This document shows, in pieces, positions 8,484-18,617 of a stretch of DNA of 64,000 nt. Source of the DNA: Tsukamurella sp. PLM1 (lineage in GTDB: Bacteria; Actinomycetota; Actinomycetes; Mycobacteriales; Mycobacteriaceae); assembly GCF_023168325.1 (NCBI RefSeq), contig NZ_AP025688.1, forward strand, positions 1,612,001-1,676,000, given 5' to 3'. Every line of letters begins with the position of its first letter. Within the stretch, counting starts at the first letter, position 1. Below the pieces are notes generated by a model. That model saw only the letters and a program-made list of their open reading frames with translations. It had not been told where the DNA came from and ran no database searches. The position numbers were made by a program, and so were the translations under genes.

Positions 8484-10902
8484 GTGAATTCGAGCTCGCC
8501 TATCAAGTCCGTGTCCGCCCGCATCGCCGAGGAGCTCTCGGTGGGGGAGAACCAGGTGGCCGCGGCGATCGCGCTGCTGGACGAAGGGTCGACGGTGCCG
8601 TTCATCGCCCGGTACCGCAAGGAGGTCACCGGCAGCCTCGACGACGCGCAGCTGCGGCAGCTCGAGGAGCGCCTCGGTTACCTGCGCGAGCTGGACGAGC
8701 GCCGGGCCGCGGTGCTCGCGTCCATCGAGGAGCAGGGCAAGCTCACCGACGAGCTGCGCGCCGCGCTGTACGCGGCCGAGACCAAGGCCCGGGTGGAGGA
8801 CATCTACCTGCCGTACAAGGTGAAGCGGCGCACCAAGGCGCAGATCGCGCGCGAGAACGGGCTGCAGCCGCTGGCCGAGCGACTCCTGGAGGATCCGACG
8901 CTCGTGCCCGAGGAGCTGGCCGCGGAGTACCTCGGCGAGAACGTCGCCGACGCGACCGCGGCGCTGGAGGGCGCGCGGCACATCCTCGTGGAGCGGGCCG
9001 CGGAGGATGCGGAGCTGGTGGGCGGGGTCCGCGAGAAGTTCTGGACGGATTCGACTCTGCGCACCGGCGTGCGCGAGGGCGCCGATCCGCAGAAGGCGAG
9101 CAAGTTCCGCGACTACTTCGAGTTCTCCGAGCCGCTGGAGAACATGCCATCGCACCGCGTGCTCGCCGTGCTCCGCGGCGAGAAGGAGGAGGTGCTCACG
9201 CTGCAGTTCGACGGCGGCGAGGACGCCTCGTACGAGTCGATGGTCGCCGCGACGCTGGGGATCTCGAACCACGGGCGCCCGGCCGACAAGTGGCTCGGGA
9301 CGGTCGCGCGGTGGGCGTGGCGCACCAAGCTGATGGTCTCGGCCACCGTCGACGCGCGGACCCGGCTGCGGCAGCGCGCCGAGGACGACGCAGTGCAGGT
9401 GTTCGCCACCAATCTCAAGGACCTGCTGCTCGCCGCGCCCGCGGGCACCCGGCCCACCCTGGGCCTCGACCCGGGCTTCCGCAACGGCGTCAAGACCGCC
9501 GTCGTCGACGGCACCGGCAAGGTGCTGGACACGCTGATCATCTACCCGCACCAGCCGCAGAACCAGTGGGACAAGTCGAAGGCGCTGCTCGCGGCGCTCA
9601 TCGCCCGGCACGACGTGGAGCTGGTGGCGATCGGCAACGGCACCGCGTCCCGCGAGACCGACGCGCTGACCACCGAGCTGCTCGGCGAGATCAAGAAGGC
9701 CGGTGGGAAGGTCCCGGCGAAGGCCGTGGTGAGCGAGGCGGGCGCGTCGATCTACTCCGCGTCCGAGTATGCGTCGCAGGAGCTGCCGGACATGGACGTG
9801 TCGCTGCGCGGCGCCGTCTCGATCGCGCGCCGGCTGCAGGATCCGCTGGCCGAGCTGGTGAAGATCGACCCGAAGTCGATCGGCGTGGGCCAGTACCAGC
9901 ACGACGTGTCGCAGGCCAGCCTGGCGCGCAGCCTCGACGCGGTGGTCGAGGATGCGGTGAACGCGGTCGGCGTGGACCTCAACACGGCATCGGCGCCGCT
10001 GCTCGCGCGCGTGTCCGGCGTGTCCGAGGGGCTCGCCGGGGCGATCGTGGCCTACCGCGACGAGTCCGGCGCGTTCCGCAACCGCAAGGGCCTGCTCAAG
10101 GTGCCGCGGCTGGGGCCCAAGGCCTTTGAGCAGTGCGCCGGCTTCCTGCGGATCCGCGGCGGCGACGACCCGCTCGACGCGTCCGGCGTGCACCCCGAGG
10201 CGTACCCGGTGGTGCGGAAGATCCTGGACCGCTCGGGCCTCGACCTGGCCGAACTGATCGGGAACACCGCGGCACTGGCGAAGCTCCGGCCGGCCGATAT
10301 CGCCGCCGAACTCGGGGACGAGCGGTTCGGCATCCCGACGGTCACCGATATTCTCGCCGAGCTGGAGAAGCCGGGCCGGGATCCGCGTCCGGCGTTCGCC
10401 ACCGCGACCTTCGCCGCCGGCGTGGAGAAGGTCTCCGATCTGAGGCCGGGAATGGTGCTCGAGGGCGTGGTCACCAACGTGGCCGCGTTCGGCGCGTTCG
10501 TGGACGTGGGCGTGCACCGAGGACGGCCTGGTGCACGTGTCCGCCATGTCCGATCGCTACGTCTCCGATCCGCACGAGGTGGTCAAGTCCGGCCAGGTCG
10601 TGAAGGTCAAGGTGGTCGACGTGGACGTGGAGCGCCAGCGCATCGGGCTCACGTTGCGTCTGAACGACGATGCCGCCCGCGACCGCGGGCCGCGCGGCGG
10701 CGGCCAGCGCGGCGGCGGTGCGCCGCAGGGCGGCCAGCGCGGGCAGAACCGCGGCGGCCAGAACCGCGGCCAGGGCGGGCAGCAGCGCGGCGGCCAGAAC
10801 CGTGGCGGCCAGCCGCGCGGGGGACAGCGCGGCGGAGGTGGGCAGGCGGCACCGTCGGGCTCGATGGCCGACGCGCTGCGCAAGGCCGGCTTCGGCAAGT
10901 AA
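8484..10902 (+). CDS. tex: Tex family RNA-binding protein (one frameshift)
   Basis: About 805 residues from GTG 8484. Tex is a conserved transcription-associated S1-domain protein. Order: N-terminal helical part with DEGSTVPFIARYRKEVTGSL, a YqgF-like domain (LGLDPGFRNGVKTAVVDGTG), helix-hairpin-helix motifs (NTASAPLLARVSGVSEGLA), then an S1 domain starting at VLEGVVTNVAAFGAFVDVG. The break at about 10515 is one extra C in GTGCACCGAGGAC; removing it restores EDGLVHVSAM. The C-terminus is an unusual ~60-residue tail of Gly-Gln-Arg repeats, likely RNA-binding. Confidence 0.93.
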
Positions 10903-10972
10903 CCGGGCTGCGGCGAGTACCGGCCGCGGCGGTTCGACCTGGGAGAACGGCGTTCGGCGCTAGGTTGGAATC

Positions 10973-11950
10973 ATGTCCACCTGGTTCACGCACGACATCG
11001 TGGAGGCGGGACGGCTGCCGCTGTTCGCCTTCTTCGTCGGGCTGATCGTGGGCTTCGTGTGCATCCGGATCAGCGTCCGGCTGATCCGCGCCAAGGTGCG
11101 GTGGTGGTTCGGCAACGTCAAGCCCGGCGGTCTGCACGTGCACCACATGGTGTTCGGCGTGGTCCTGTGCCTGGGATCGGCGGTGGGCCTGATGGCGACG
11201 TTCACCACCGCGACGCAGACGACGGCCGCGGTGCTGTCCGGCGTGTTCGGGCTGGGCGCCGCACTGATCCTCGACGAGTTCGCGCTGATCCTGTACCTGC
11301 GGGACGTGTACTGGCAGGAGGAGGGGCGCACGTCGGTGGATGCGGTGTTCACCGCCGTCGCCGTGACGGGCCTGTTGCTGCTGGGGCTCCGGCCGCTGGA
11401 CCTGGTGGACATCGCCGGGTTCCGCGACTCGCCGGAGCGCGCGGCGCAGATCCTGTTCGGCGTGATCAGCCTGGGGACCGCGGCGATCGTGCTGCTCAAG
11501 GGCAAGATCTGGACCGGGTTGATCGGGCTGTTCTTCTTCCCGCTGCTGCTGATCGGCGCGATCCGGCTGTCCCGCCCGGGCGCACCGTGGGCGCGGTGGC
11601 GGTACGAGACGGACTCGCGGCGCATGCTGCGGGCGCTGCGCCGCGAGCGGCGGCTGCGGCGGCCGCTGATCCGCGTGAAGATCGGCGTCCAGGACCTCAT
11701 GGCCGGTCGGCCGGACCTGCTGCCGAACCTGCGGGAGGACGCGGAGAAGGAGCTCGACCGCACCGTGGTGCCCGCGCCCGCGCCGCCCCGACGGCCCCGG
11801 TCGATGGCCCGGCGGCTCACGATTTCGAGAAACCGGCGCCGATCTGGCACAATCAACAGGTTGCCCGGGCTGCGTGCTGCCCGGGTGTATCCGGCTGCTG
11901 AGCGGCCGGCACGCCAGGAGTACGAACCGGTCGAACCCCCGCGGCAGTAG
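10973..11950 (+). CDS. Conserved polytopic membrane protein
   Basis: 325 residues with about six hydrophobic segments in the first ~210, then a basic cytoplasmic tail. A histidine-rich motif, GGLHVHHMVFG (around residue 53), sits at the end of the first loop and recurs in actinobacterial homologues of unknown function. Two acidic residues in ILDEFALIL follow inside a helix. His and acidic residues within membrane segments suggest a metal- or lipid-related role; that is speculation. The last ~40 residues overlap the rplS promoter region and look unlike conserved protein, so the true stop may differ through an indel. Confidence 0.75.
   Translation: MSTWFTHDIVEAGRLPLFAFFVGLIVGFVCIRISVRLIRAKVRWWFGNVKPGGLHVHHMVFGVVLCLGSAVGLMATFTTATQTTAAVLSGVFGLGAALILDEFALILYLRDVYWQEEGRTSVDAVFTAVAVTGLLLLGLRPLDLVDIAGFRDSPERAAQILFGVISLGTAAIVLLKGKIWTGLIGLFFFPLLLIGAIRLSRPGAPWARWRYETDSRRMLRALRRERRLRRPLIRVKIGVQDLMAGRPDLLPNLREDAEKELDRTVVPAPAPPRRPRSMARRLTISRNRRRSGTINRLPGLRAARVYPAAERPARQEYEPVEPPRQ
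11821..11853 (+). promoter_or_regulatory. Putative rplS promoter
   Basis: GATTTCG begins at 11821, and a -10-like CACAAT at 11848-11853 is preceded by TGG. The layout matches the putative rpsP and rpsB promoters. It lies about 160 bases before the rplS start and inside the end of the preceding reading frame. The leader that follows contains two CCCGGG-centred repeats (around 11864-11883). Confidence 0.5.
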
Positions 11951-12011
11951 TCGCGACGGGCCGCCAGGGTCCTCTGCTCGCGAAGACATGTAAGAAACGG
12001 ATGATCCAGCG

Positions 12012-12353
12012 ATGAACACGCTCGACTTCATTGACCAGCAGTCCCTGCGCAGCGATGTGCCCGACTTCCGCCCCGGCGACACCCTTGACGTGCACGTCAA
12101 GGTCATCGAGGGCAGCAAGGAGCGCGTCCAGGTGTTCAAGGGCGTCGTGATCCGCCGCCAGGGCGGCGGCGTGCGCGAGACCTTCACCGTGCGCAAGGTG
12201 TCCTTCGGCGTCGGTGTGGAGCGCACCTTCCCCGTGCACTCCCCGAACATCGCCAAGATCGACGTCCTCACCCGTGGTGACGTGCGTCGCGCGAAGCTGT
12301 ACTACCTGCGCGACCTGCGCGGTAAGGCCGCCAAGATCAAGGAGAAGCGCTGA
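12012..12353 (+). CDS. rplS: 50S ribosomal protein bL19
   Basis: 113 residues, the usual length. bL19 lies at the 30S-50S interface of the large subunit. [33 protein letters not shown] and [19 protein letters not shown] are family hallmarks. It stands alone between its own putative promoter and a strong terminator, so it is likely monocistronic. Confidence 0.98.
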   Translation: MNTLDFIDQQSLRSDVPDFRPGDTLDVHVKVIEGSKERVQVFKGVVIRRQGGGVRETFTVRKVSFGVGVERTFPVHSPNIAKIDVLTRGDVRRAKLYYLRDLRGKAAKIKEKR

Positions 12354-12391
12354 CGTAGCGCGTAGTCGGGCTTCGCCCGCTGCAGACTCCA

Positions 12392-12470
12392 CCGCTCCCC
12401 GCAGGAATCTCCCGTCGCCCCGCGAATACTCGCGGCGCCCGGGGATCTCTGCGGGGAGCGGCTGTTTCTT
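12392..12470 (+). terminator. rplS transcription terminator
   Basis: CCGCTCCCCGCAG (12392-12404) is perfectly complementary to CTGCGGGGAGCGG (12449-12461), and a smaller hairpin (CGCGA/TCGCG) sits inside. The stem is followed by the T-rich run CTGTTTCTT. It ends transcription after rplS and before lepB. Confidence 0.8.
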
Positions 12471-12502
12471 CGGGACGTGCGGCTGCTCGGTAGTGTGTAC
12501 CC

Positions 12503-13353
12503 GTGCCCGAGCAGACGAACATCCCCGACGCCCCTGACCCCGACGGCTCGGCCGAGCCGACGGCGGACCGTCGGGCGGGGGGACGGCACGCGGCCTCGAA
12601 CCCGACCCCGCGCCGTCGGACGAGAAGCGTTCGGCGAAGGACACGAAGGCCAAGAAGGGCAAGAAGACCAACTGGCCGCTGGAGATCGGCGCGATCGTGC
12701 TGGTCGCGCTGGTGCTGAGCTTCTGCCTGCAGACGTTCGTGGGGCGGCAGTGGTACGTGCCGTCGGAGTCGATGGAGCCCACGCTGATCGGCTGCGAGGG
12801 CTGCACGGGCGACCGCATCGTCACGCAGAAGATCAGCTACTTCACCGGCGACCCGAAGCCGGGCGACGTGATCGTCTTCAAGGGGCCCACCGAGTCGTGG
12901 GGCCTCGAGCCGATGCAGAAGGTGCGCTCGGACAACACGATCATCCGCGGTATCCAGGAGGGGCTGTCGTTCGTGGGGCTGCAGCCGCCGAACGAGAACA
13001 ACCTGGTCAAGCGCGTGATCGCCGTGGGCGAGCAGACGATCCAGTGTCGGCCGGAGACGGGCGTCACGGTGAACGACAAGAAGATCGTCGAGCCGTACCT
13101 GGCCGACACCGCCAAGGAGTTCGCCAAGCAGGACGCCTGCTGGCAGAAGCCGTTCGGGCCGATCACGGTTCCCGACGGCAACGTCTTCGTGATGGGGGAC
13201 AACCGCATGTTCTCCGCAGACTCCCGTTTCCACATGGAGGACCGGCTGCAGGGCACCATCCCGAAGGCCGACATCCGCGGCAAGGTCGTCGCCGTGATCT
13301 ACCCGTTCAGCCGCTGGCAGACGGTGCGCGCGATCAACCCCCAGCAGGGCTAG
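12503..13353 (+). CDS. lepB: Signal peptidase I (one frameshift)
   Basis: Type I signal peptidase anchored in the membrane; it removes signal peptides from secreted proteins. A Pro/Lys-rich cytoplasmic tail precedes one transmembrane helix (IGAIVLVALVLSFCLQTFV). The catalytic Ser is in PSESMEPTL, the general-base Lys in NLVKRVIAVG, and GDNR follows (MGDNRMFSADSR). The frame breaks in a GGGGGG run near 12580, between the GTG 12503 start and the helix; one added base gives 283 residues. A loop of ~40 residues after the Lys box is typical of mycobacterial LepB. Confidence 0.93.
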
Positions 13354-13359
13354 CGCGCC

Positions 13360-14034
13360 GTGCGGGACCGGTGGCCGCCGCGGCCGGTGGTGCGGTCGTC
13401 CGGCGGCGGCAGAGCTCTGAGCACCTTCGAGACGGTGCTCGGCCGGGCGGGACTGGGACCGGTCGCGGGCATCGACGAGGCAGGGCGCGGCGCCTGCGCC
13501 GGCCCGATGACGGTGGCCGCCTGCATCCTTCCGGCCCGGGTCCCGCCGGCGCTGGCGCGGCTCGACGATTCGAAGAAGCTCACCGAGCTCGCGCGGGAGG
13601 CCTTGTACCCGAAGATCCTCGAGCACGCGGTCAGCTGGTCGGTGGTGTCGATCCCGGCGCCGGAGATCGACCGGATCGGGTTGCACGTCGCGAACATCGT
13701 GGGGATGCGGCGCGCGGTGGCGGGCCTGCAGGTACGGCCCGGATACGCGCTGATCGACGGGTTCACGGTGCCCGGTCTGGGCGTGCCGTCGCTCCCGGTG
13801 ATCGGCGGCGACGCCGCGGCGTCGTGCATCGCGGCGGCCAGCGTGCTCGCGAAGGTGACGCGCGACCGGGTGATGACCGAGCTCGACGGTGCCTTCCCCG
13901 GCTACGGCTTCGCGGTGCACAAGGGCTACTCGACGGCGGTGCACATGGCCGCGCTGGGGGAGCTGGGGCCCAGCACGCAGCACCGGATGCGGTACCGCAA
14001 CGTGCGCGACGCGCTGGAGAACCACGCGGGATGA
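13360..14034 (+). CDS. rnhB: Ribonuclease HII
   Basis: 224 residues from GTG 13360, six bases after lepB. RNase HII cuts the RNA strand of RNA-DNA hybrids and removes single ribonucleotides from DNA. Acidic catalytic residues are visible in [13 protein letters not shown] (Asp-Glu), in YALIDG (Asp) and in SVLAKVTRD (Asp). The length matches the family. Probably translated from the lepB transcript. Confidence 0.97.
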   Translation: MRDRWPPRPVVRSSGGGRALSTFETVLGRAGLGPVAGIDEAGRGACAGPMTVAACILPARVPPALARLDDSKKLTELAREALYPKILEHAVSWSVVSIPAPEIDRIGLHVANIVGMRRAVAGLQVRPGYALIDGFTVPGLGVPSLPVIGGDAAASCIAAASVLAKVTRDRVMTELDGAFPGYGFAVHKGYSTAVHMAALGELGPSTQHRMRYRNVRDALENHAG

Positions 14035-14115
14035 TCGGCCGCGTCGGGGCGCGGGTGCGCCGTTGGGCGCGGTAATCTGGAAAGGTTCTTACGGTGACCA
14101 GGTGAGGAGGACGAC

Positions 14116-14421
14116 GTGAGCGCAGAGGATCTCGAGAAGTACGAGACCGCGATGGAGCTGTCCATGTACCGCGAGTACAAGGACGTGCTGAGCCAGTTCA
14201 CCTACGTGGTGGAGACCGAGCGCCGCTTCTACCTCGCGAACGGGGTCGACCTGATCCCGCGCAACGCCGACGGCGAGGTCTACTTCGAGGTGCGGATGAC
14301 CGACGCGTGGGTGTGGGACATGTACCGCCCGGCGCGGTTCCTGAAGCAGGCCCGCGTGGTCACGTTCAAGGACGTCAACATCGAGGAGCTCGACAAGCCT
14401 GAGCTGCGGCTTCCCGAGTAG
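14116..14421 (+). CDS. DUF2469 protein (Rv2901c type)
   Basis: 101 residues from a GTG start with a good ribosome site (GTGAGGAGG). DLEKYETAMELSMYREYKDV and YFEVRMTDAWVWDMYRP are highly conserved signatures of this actinobacteria-specific family. It nearly always follows rnhB. Function unknown; it is soluble and rich in aromatic residues. Confidence 0.95.
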   Translation: MSAEDLEKYETAMELSMYREYKDVLSQFTYVVETERRFYLANGVDLIPRNADGEVYFEVRMTDAWVWDMYRPARFLKQARVVTFKDVNIEELDKPELRLPE

Positions 14422-14534
14422 TACGGGCCCTCCGACCGAGGCTCGCTCCACAGGTTTGCGTACATAACTTCTTCTCTCCACAGGCACCGCCGTCGCCGGC
14501 GGTGCCTGTGTCGTCGCGGGTGCAGGATCGGCCC

Positions 14535-14902
14535 ATGGGGAACAACGAAGTGGGGCGAGCGGGCGAGGACGTGGTCTGCGACTACCTCGCGGACCGCGGA
14601 TGGACGGTGCTCGACCGCAACTGGCGGTTCTCGGGCGGGGGACTGCGCGGCGAACTGGACGTGATCGCGCAGGCGCCGGACGGGCTGCTGGCCGTCGTCG
14701 AGGTGAAGACGCGCACGGGGACCGCGTTCGGCACGGGCTTCGACGCGGTGACCCCGCGGAAGGTCGCGCAGTTGCGGGCGCTGACGTCGCGATGGCTCGC
14801 GGAACGCGAGGCGCGTTCGCGCAGGTCCGGATCGATGTGGCGTCGGTGTTCTCGCCGCCGGGCGGGCCGGTCACGCTCGAGTACCGGGCCGGGGTGGCCT
14901 GA
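14535..14902 (+). CDS. YraN/UPF0102 nuclease-fold protein (one frameshift)
   Basis: About 122 residues once one missing base near 14810 is restored. GRAGEDVVCDYLADRGWTVL and GELDVIAQAPDGLLAVVEVK match the UPF0102 family, whose fold is that of a PD-(D/E)xK endonuclease (Asp in ELDVI, Glu-x-Lys in VEVKTR). The cellular role is unclear. The stop overlaps the yifB start by one base (TGATG). I chose ATG 14535 because homologues start just before GRAGE. Confidence 0.9.
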
Positions 14903-16422
14903 TGTCGGCGCTGAGCAAGGTGCACTCGGTCGCCATCACGGGCGTCGACGGCGCCGTGGTCGAGATCGAGGGGTGCATCGGCCCGGGCCTGCCGGCGGTG
15001 CATCTGGTGGGGCTGCCGGACACCGTGCTCAAGGAGTCGCGCGACCGCGTGCGCGCGGCCATCGCCAACATCGGGATCAGGTTCCCGGACACGCGGGTGA
15101 CGCTGGCGCTCTCGCCCGCCACGCTGCCGAAGGTCGGGTCCGTCTACGACGTCCCGCTGGCGATCGCGATCCTGCTGGCGGCGGAGAAGGTGCCGGCGGG
15201 CCGACTGCCCGGCACGGTGCTGCTCGGCGAACTGGCCCTGGACGGGCGCGTGCGGTCGGTACGCGGAGTGCTGCCGGCGGTGCTCGCGGCGAAGGAGGCC
15301 GGGTTCGCGCGCGCCGTCGTGCCGCTCGGCAATCTCGGCGAGGCCGGGCTGGTGGAGGGGCTGGAGGTGCTGGGCGCCGCGCACCTCGCCGAGGTCGTCG
15401 CGTGGCTCGCGGGAGACGGTGCCCTGGCCGAGCCCGGTCCGCTCGTCGCCGACGAGCACGATGCGGCGGTGCCCGACCTCGCCGACGTCGTCGCGCAGCC
15501 CGAGGCGAAGTACGCGCTCGAGGTGGCCGCCGCCGGGGCGCACCACATCATGATGACCGGTCCGCCGGGCATCGGGAAGACGATGCTGGCCTCGCGCCTG
15601 CCGGGCATCCTGCCGCCTCTGGCGCGACGGGAGGCGTTGGAGGTCAGCGCGATCCATTCGATCGTGGGCAACCTGCACGCGGATCGCCCGCTGATCACCG
15701 TGCCGCCGTTCGTCGCGCCGCACCAGACCTCCTCGGTGAGCGCGCTGGTGGGCGGCGGCAGCGGGCTGGCGCGGCCGGGCGCCGTCTCGCTCGCGCATCG
15801 CGGCGTGTTGTTCCTGGACGAGTGCGCCGAGATGGGACCGAAGTCCCTGGAGGCGTTGCGAACCCCGTTGGAGGAGGGGCAGATCCGGCTCGCGCGCCGC
15901 GACGGGGTGGTCAAGTACCCGTCCCGCTTCCTACTGGTGATGGCTGCCAACCCGTGCCCGTGCGCGCCCGCGCGCGACAGTGACTGCACCTGCACGGCGA
16001 CCGTCCGCCGCCGCTACCTGGGGCGGCTGTCCGGCCCGCTGCTCGACCGGGTGGACCTGTGGGTCCGGATGGAGCCGCCCACGACCGGGGCGCTGCACGC
16101 GAGCGACACCGGGGAGGAACCGACCGCGGTGGTGCGCGCTCGCGTGCGGAACGCACGGGAGGCGGCTGCCGCGCGCTGGGCGGCGGAGGGGTGGCTGACG
16201 AACTCCGAGGTGCCGGGTGTGGTGCTGCGCAGGCGGTTCCGGCTCCCGGCGCAGGCGCTGCGCCCACTCGAGCTGTTCCTGCGCACCGGCCAGATCACCG
16301 CACGCGGCGCCGATCGGTGCCTGCGCGTCGCGTGGACGGTGGCGGACCTGCAGGGGCTGGACAGACCGGGGGAGGCCGAAGTGACGCAGGCACTGCAGTT
16401 CCGGGACAAGGGGTGGAAATGA
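14902..16422 (+). CDS. comM: YifB/ComM family Mg-chelatase-like AAA+ ATPase
   Basis: 506 residues. ComM-type helicases promote branch migration when foreign DNA is integrated during natural transformation. The N-terminal domain starts with KVHSVAITGVDGAVVEIE. The Walker A is GPPGIGKTMLASRLPGIL (around residue 220), Walker B is GVLFLDECAEM, and the C-terminal domain ends in LQFRDKG. It is intact, unlike its neighbours yraN and dprA. Its stop overlaps the dprA start (ATGA), giving a yraN-yifB-dprA unit related to DNA uptake. Confidence 0.95.
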   Translation: MSALSKVHSVAITGVDGAVVEIEGCIGPGLPAVHLVGLPDTVLKESRDRVRAAIANIGIRFPDTRVTLALSPATLPKVGSVYDVPLAIAILLAAEKVPAGRLPGTVLLGELALDGRVRSVRGVLPAVLAAKEAGFARAVVPLGNLGEAGLVEGLEVLGAAHLAEVVAWLAGDGALAEPGPLVADEHDAAVPDLADVVAQPEAKYALEVAAAGAHHIMMTGPPGIGKTMLASRLPGILPPLARREALEVSAIHSIVGNLHADRPLITVPPFVAPHQTSSVSALVGGGSGLARPGAVSLAHRGVLFLDECAEMGPKSLEALRTPLEEGQIRLARRDGVVKYPSRFLLVMAANPCPCAPARDSDCTCTATVRRRYLGRLSGPLLDRVDLWVRMEPPTTGALHASDTGEEPTAVVRARVRNAREAAAARWAAEGWLTNSEVPGVVLRRRFRLPAQALRPLELFLRTGQITARGADRCLRVAWTVADLQGLDRPGEAEVTQALQFRDKGWK

Positions 16423-17592
16423 ACGACGACGTGCGACGGGCATGGGCCTACCTGAGCCGGGTGGCGGAGCCGCCGTGCGGGCCGCTGTACGCGCTGATCG
16501 AGGAGGTCGGCGCCGAGGAGGCCGCCGCGATGGTCCGGCGGCGCGAGTTCCCGGACGGGTTCGAATCGATCAGCGAGGCGACCGCGGGCCGTGTCGCCGA
16601 GGAGCGGGCCGAGACGGATCTCGCGCACATGGCGAATCTCGGGGGCCGGCTGGTGACGCCGGACGACGACGAATGGCCCGCGGCCGCGCTGCAGCCTGGC
16701 CGAACGGCTGGTCGCCGAGGGGCAGGACGTGCATGCGGACGAGGTGCGGGAGCTACGGCCGAGCGCACTCTGGGTGGTCGGTGCGGGACGCCTGGACGAA
16801 CTGCTCGAACGGTCGGTCGCCATGATCGGGACGCGCGCACCGTCGAGCTACGGGGAGCGGGTCACGGACGAGTTCGCGGGCGACCTGTCGGCGGAGGGCT
16901 TCACGATCGTCTCCGGCGGCGCCTACGGGATCGACGGTGCCGCGCACCGCGCGGCCCTGTCGGCGGACGGCCCGACGGTGGCGTTCGTGGCCGGCGGGCT
17001 CGACCGGCCGTATCCGGCGGGGCACGCGGGACTGTTCCGCAGGATCGCCGCATCGGGGCTGGTGGTGTCGGAGTATCCGCCCGGCGCGGTTCCGGCCCGG
17101 TTCCGGTTCCTCAACCGGAACCGGATCGTGGGGACCGTGACGCGCGGGGTGGTCGTGGTGGAGGCGGGATTCCGCTCCGGCACGAAGAACACGGCGACCT
17201 GGGCGAGGCGCCGCGGTGTCCCGGTGTGTGCGGTCCCCGGCCCGATCACGGCCGCCACGTCCGTGACCTGTCATCAGCTGATCCGCGGCGGGGAGGCGGA
17301 ACTGGTCACACGGGCGAGCGAGGTGATCGAGATGGCGGGCCGCATCGGCGAGTTGGCGTCGGAGCGCGAGGTGCCCATGCGTCCGACGGACGGCCTCGAG
17401 GGCCCCGCGTTGCGGGTCTACGACGCTCTGCCCGCGAGGTCGGCTCTCCCGTTGTCCGAGATCGCGATCGCCGCGGGCCTACCGGCCCGAGCGGTGATGG
17501 GTCAGCTGGCCCTGCTGGAGGTGAAGGGACTGGTGCGGCGCGACGGGGCCCTGTGGCGATTGGGCGGCGGCACCGACTCGTCACCGCCGTGA
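16419..17592 (+). CDS. dprA: DNA-processing protein DprA (frameshifted)
   Basis: DprA protects incoming single-stranded DNA and loads RecA. The Rossmann-fold core is clear: MIGTRAPSSYGERVTDEFA, IVSGGAYGIDGAAHRAAL, VAGGLDRPYPAGH and FRFLNRNRIVG, followed by GFRSGTKNTA. A winged-helix tail ends the protein. The frame breaks at about 16690, between WPAAAL and SLAERLV. The last 12 bases overlap the convergent membrane protein gene. Competence is not established in these bacteria, so the role may be recombination in general. Confidence 0.92.
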
Positions 17593-18093
17593 TCGCAGCG
17601 CCCCTAGGGCGAGCAGGGCGGTGGCAGCGGCGCATCCGAACGTCCGTACGTGGTTGGCCCACATCCAGTTGCGGCAGAGGCCCACCCATCCCGCGTGGTC
17701 GGTCTCCGCCAACTGGTCGATGGAGTAGCTCAAGGGGACGTTGAGCGTGAACGTGACGACGATCGCCGCCACGAAGTAGGCAGCGGCGCCGGCGATCACC
17801 ACCACGCGGTCGGCGCACCGAGCCGGATTGCGGAGCACGCCGACGACGGCGATGACGCACAGCCCGGTGGTGATGAGCGCGACCACCGAATACGGCGCCG
17901 GCGCAGCCGCGTTCAGCTCCTTCATCGTGGCGACTCCGGTCTCGGTCGGCAGCCGCTCGATGGCCGGCATCACCATCGCGGACCAGGAGTAGAACACGCC
18001 CGTGCCGACCGCGGCCGCGAGCGCGGCGGCGAGCGTGAGCCGCCGAATCGGTGTCACACCAAGATCTTCGGGCGTCACCGGGTAGCCGGTCAT
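17581..18093 (-). CDS. DUF1772-like membrane protein
   Basis: 170 residues with four hydrophobic helices: one at about 20-40 (LAAALAAAVGTGVFYSWSAM), two in the middle and one at the end. GVFYSWSAMVMPAIERLP early on and NVPLSYSIDQL followed by W-x-x-WNHVRT-like residues (WMWANHVRT) fit the DUF1772 (anthrone oxygenase-like) family. Such proteins are small membrane oxygenase-like or uncharacterised proteins. It shares an ATGA overlap with the upstream membrane protein gene, so the two are an operon. Confidence 0.8.
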   Translation of the reverse strand: MTGYPVTPEDLGVTPIRRLTLAAALAAAVGTGVFYSWSAMVMPAIERLPTETGVATMKELNAAAPAPYSVVALITTGLCVIAVVGVLRNPARCADRVVVIAGAAAYFVAAIVVTFTLNVPLSYSIDQLAETDHAGWVGLCRNWMWANHVRTFGCAAATALLALGALRSRR

Positions 18094-18573
18094 GCGGAGT
18101 CTCCTTCGAGAGTGGCGGTGTCGCCGCCGGAGGGTTCGGCGGTCCGAGCCTTGTGGGCGTCGTTCCCAGGAGGTCGCCGGTCGCGAGGCGCACGTCGGCG
18201 ACGCACCCGTCCCCAGGGCTTGACGACGGCGAGTACCGTTGCCCAGCTCAGGAGCGCGAGCGAGACGCTCGGCGGGTAGAACCAGGAGCTGATCGCGTCG
18301 CGGTCGGTCGCGATACCCGCTGCGAGGGCGTCCGGCCGACCGGCGATGTCCGCGATCGACGGTCGAAGAGCGAAGACGATCAAGACGGTCAGAACGACAT
18401 TGATCAGCAACTTGACCACGACCCACCGGTACCGGAGCAGTCCCCAGCGCGTGAGCCCGCTCAGAACCAGGCCTGATGCGAGACACAGCAGGCACCCCGA
18501 CGCCAGAGTCGTGAACGATCAGAGCGAGATTCCGGCACCGCCGGCGCGTGCTGCGCGAACCGGTGACGACCAC
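18090..18573 (-). CDS. Small membrane protein, DUF2269-like (frameshifted)
   Basis: Four likely transmembrane helices: NLALIVH joined across a break near 18515 to TLASGCLLCLASGLVLSGL, then WVVVKLLINVVLTVLIVFAL, and PPSVSLALLSWATVLAVV. A basic/Thr-Ser-rich cytoplasmic tail follows. The arrangement VVVKLLINVVL between helices two and three is common in this uncharacterised family. I place the start at GTG 18573, upstream of the break, but the N-terminus is uncertain. It is co-transcribed with the DUF1772-like gene (overlapping stop/start). Confidence 0.6.
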
Positions 18574-18617
18574 CGCATCATGTCCGCCGCCGTGCGCCAC
18601 CGAGTTCGCGCGATCGC

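Noticed and set aside
8133-10547. An 804-residue open frame on the minus strand
   Set aside because: It is antisense to tex, has His/Arg/Gly-rich sequence typical of the shadow of a high-GC gene, and no ribosome site or domain.
11950-12011. A known ribosomal-protein leader motif (L19 type) before rplS
   Set aside because: No match to the described L19 leaders. Only a promoter-like box and CCCGGG repeats were seen.
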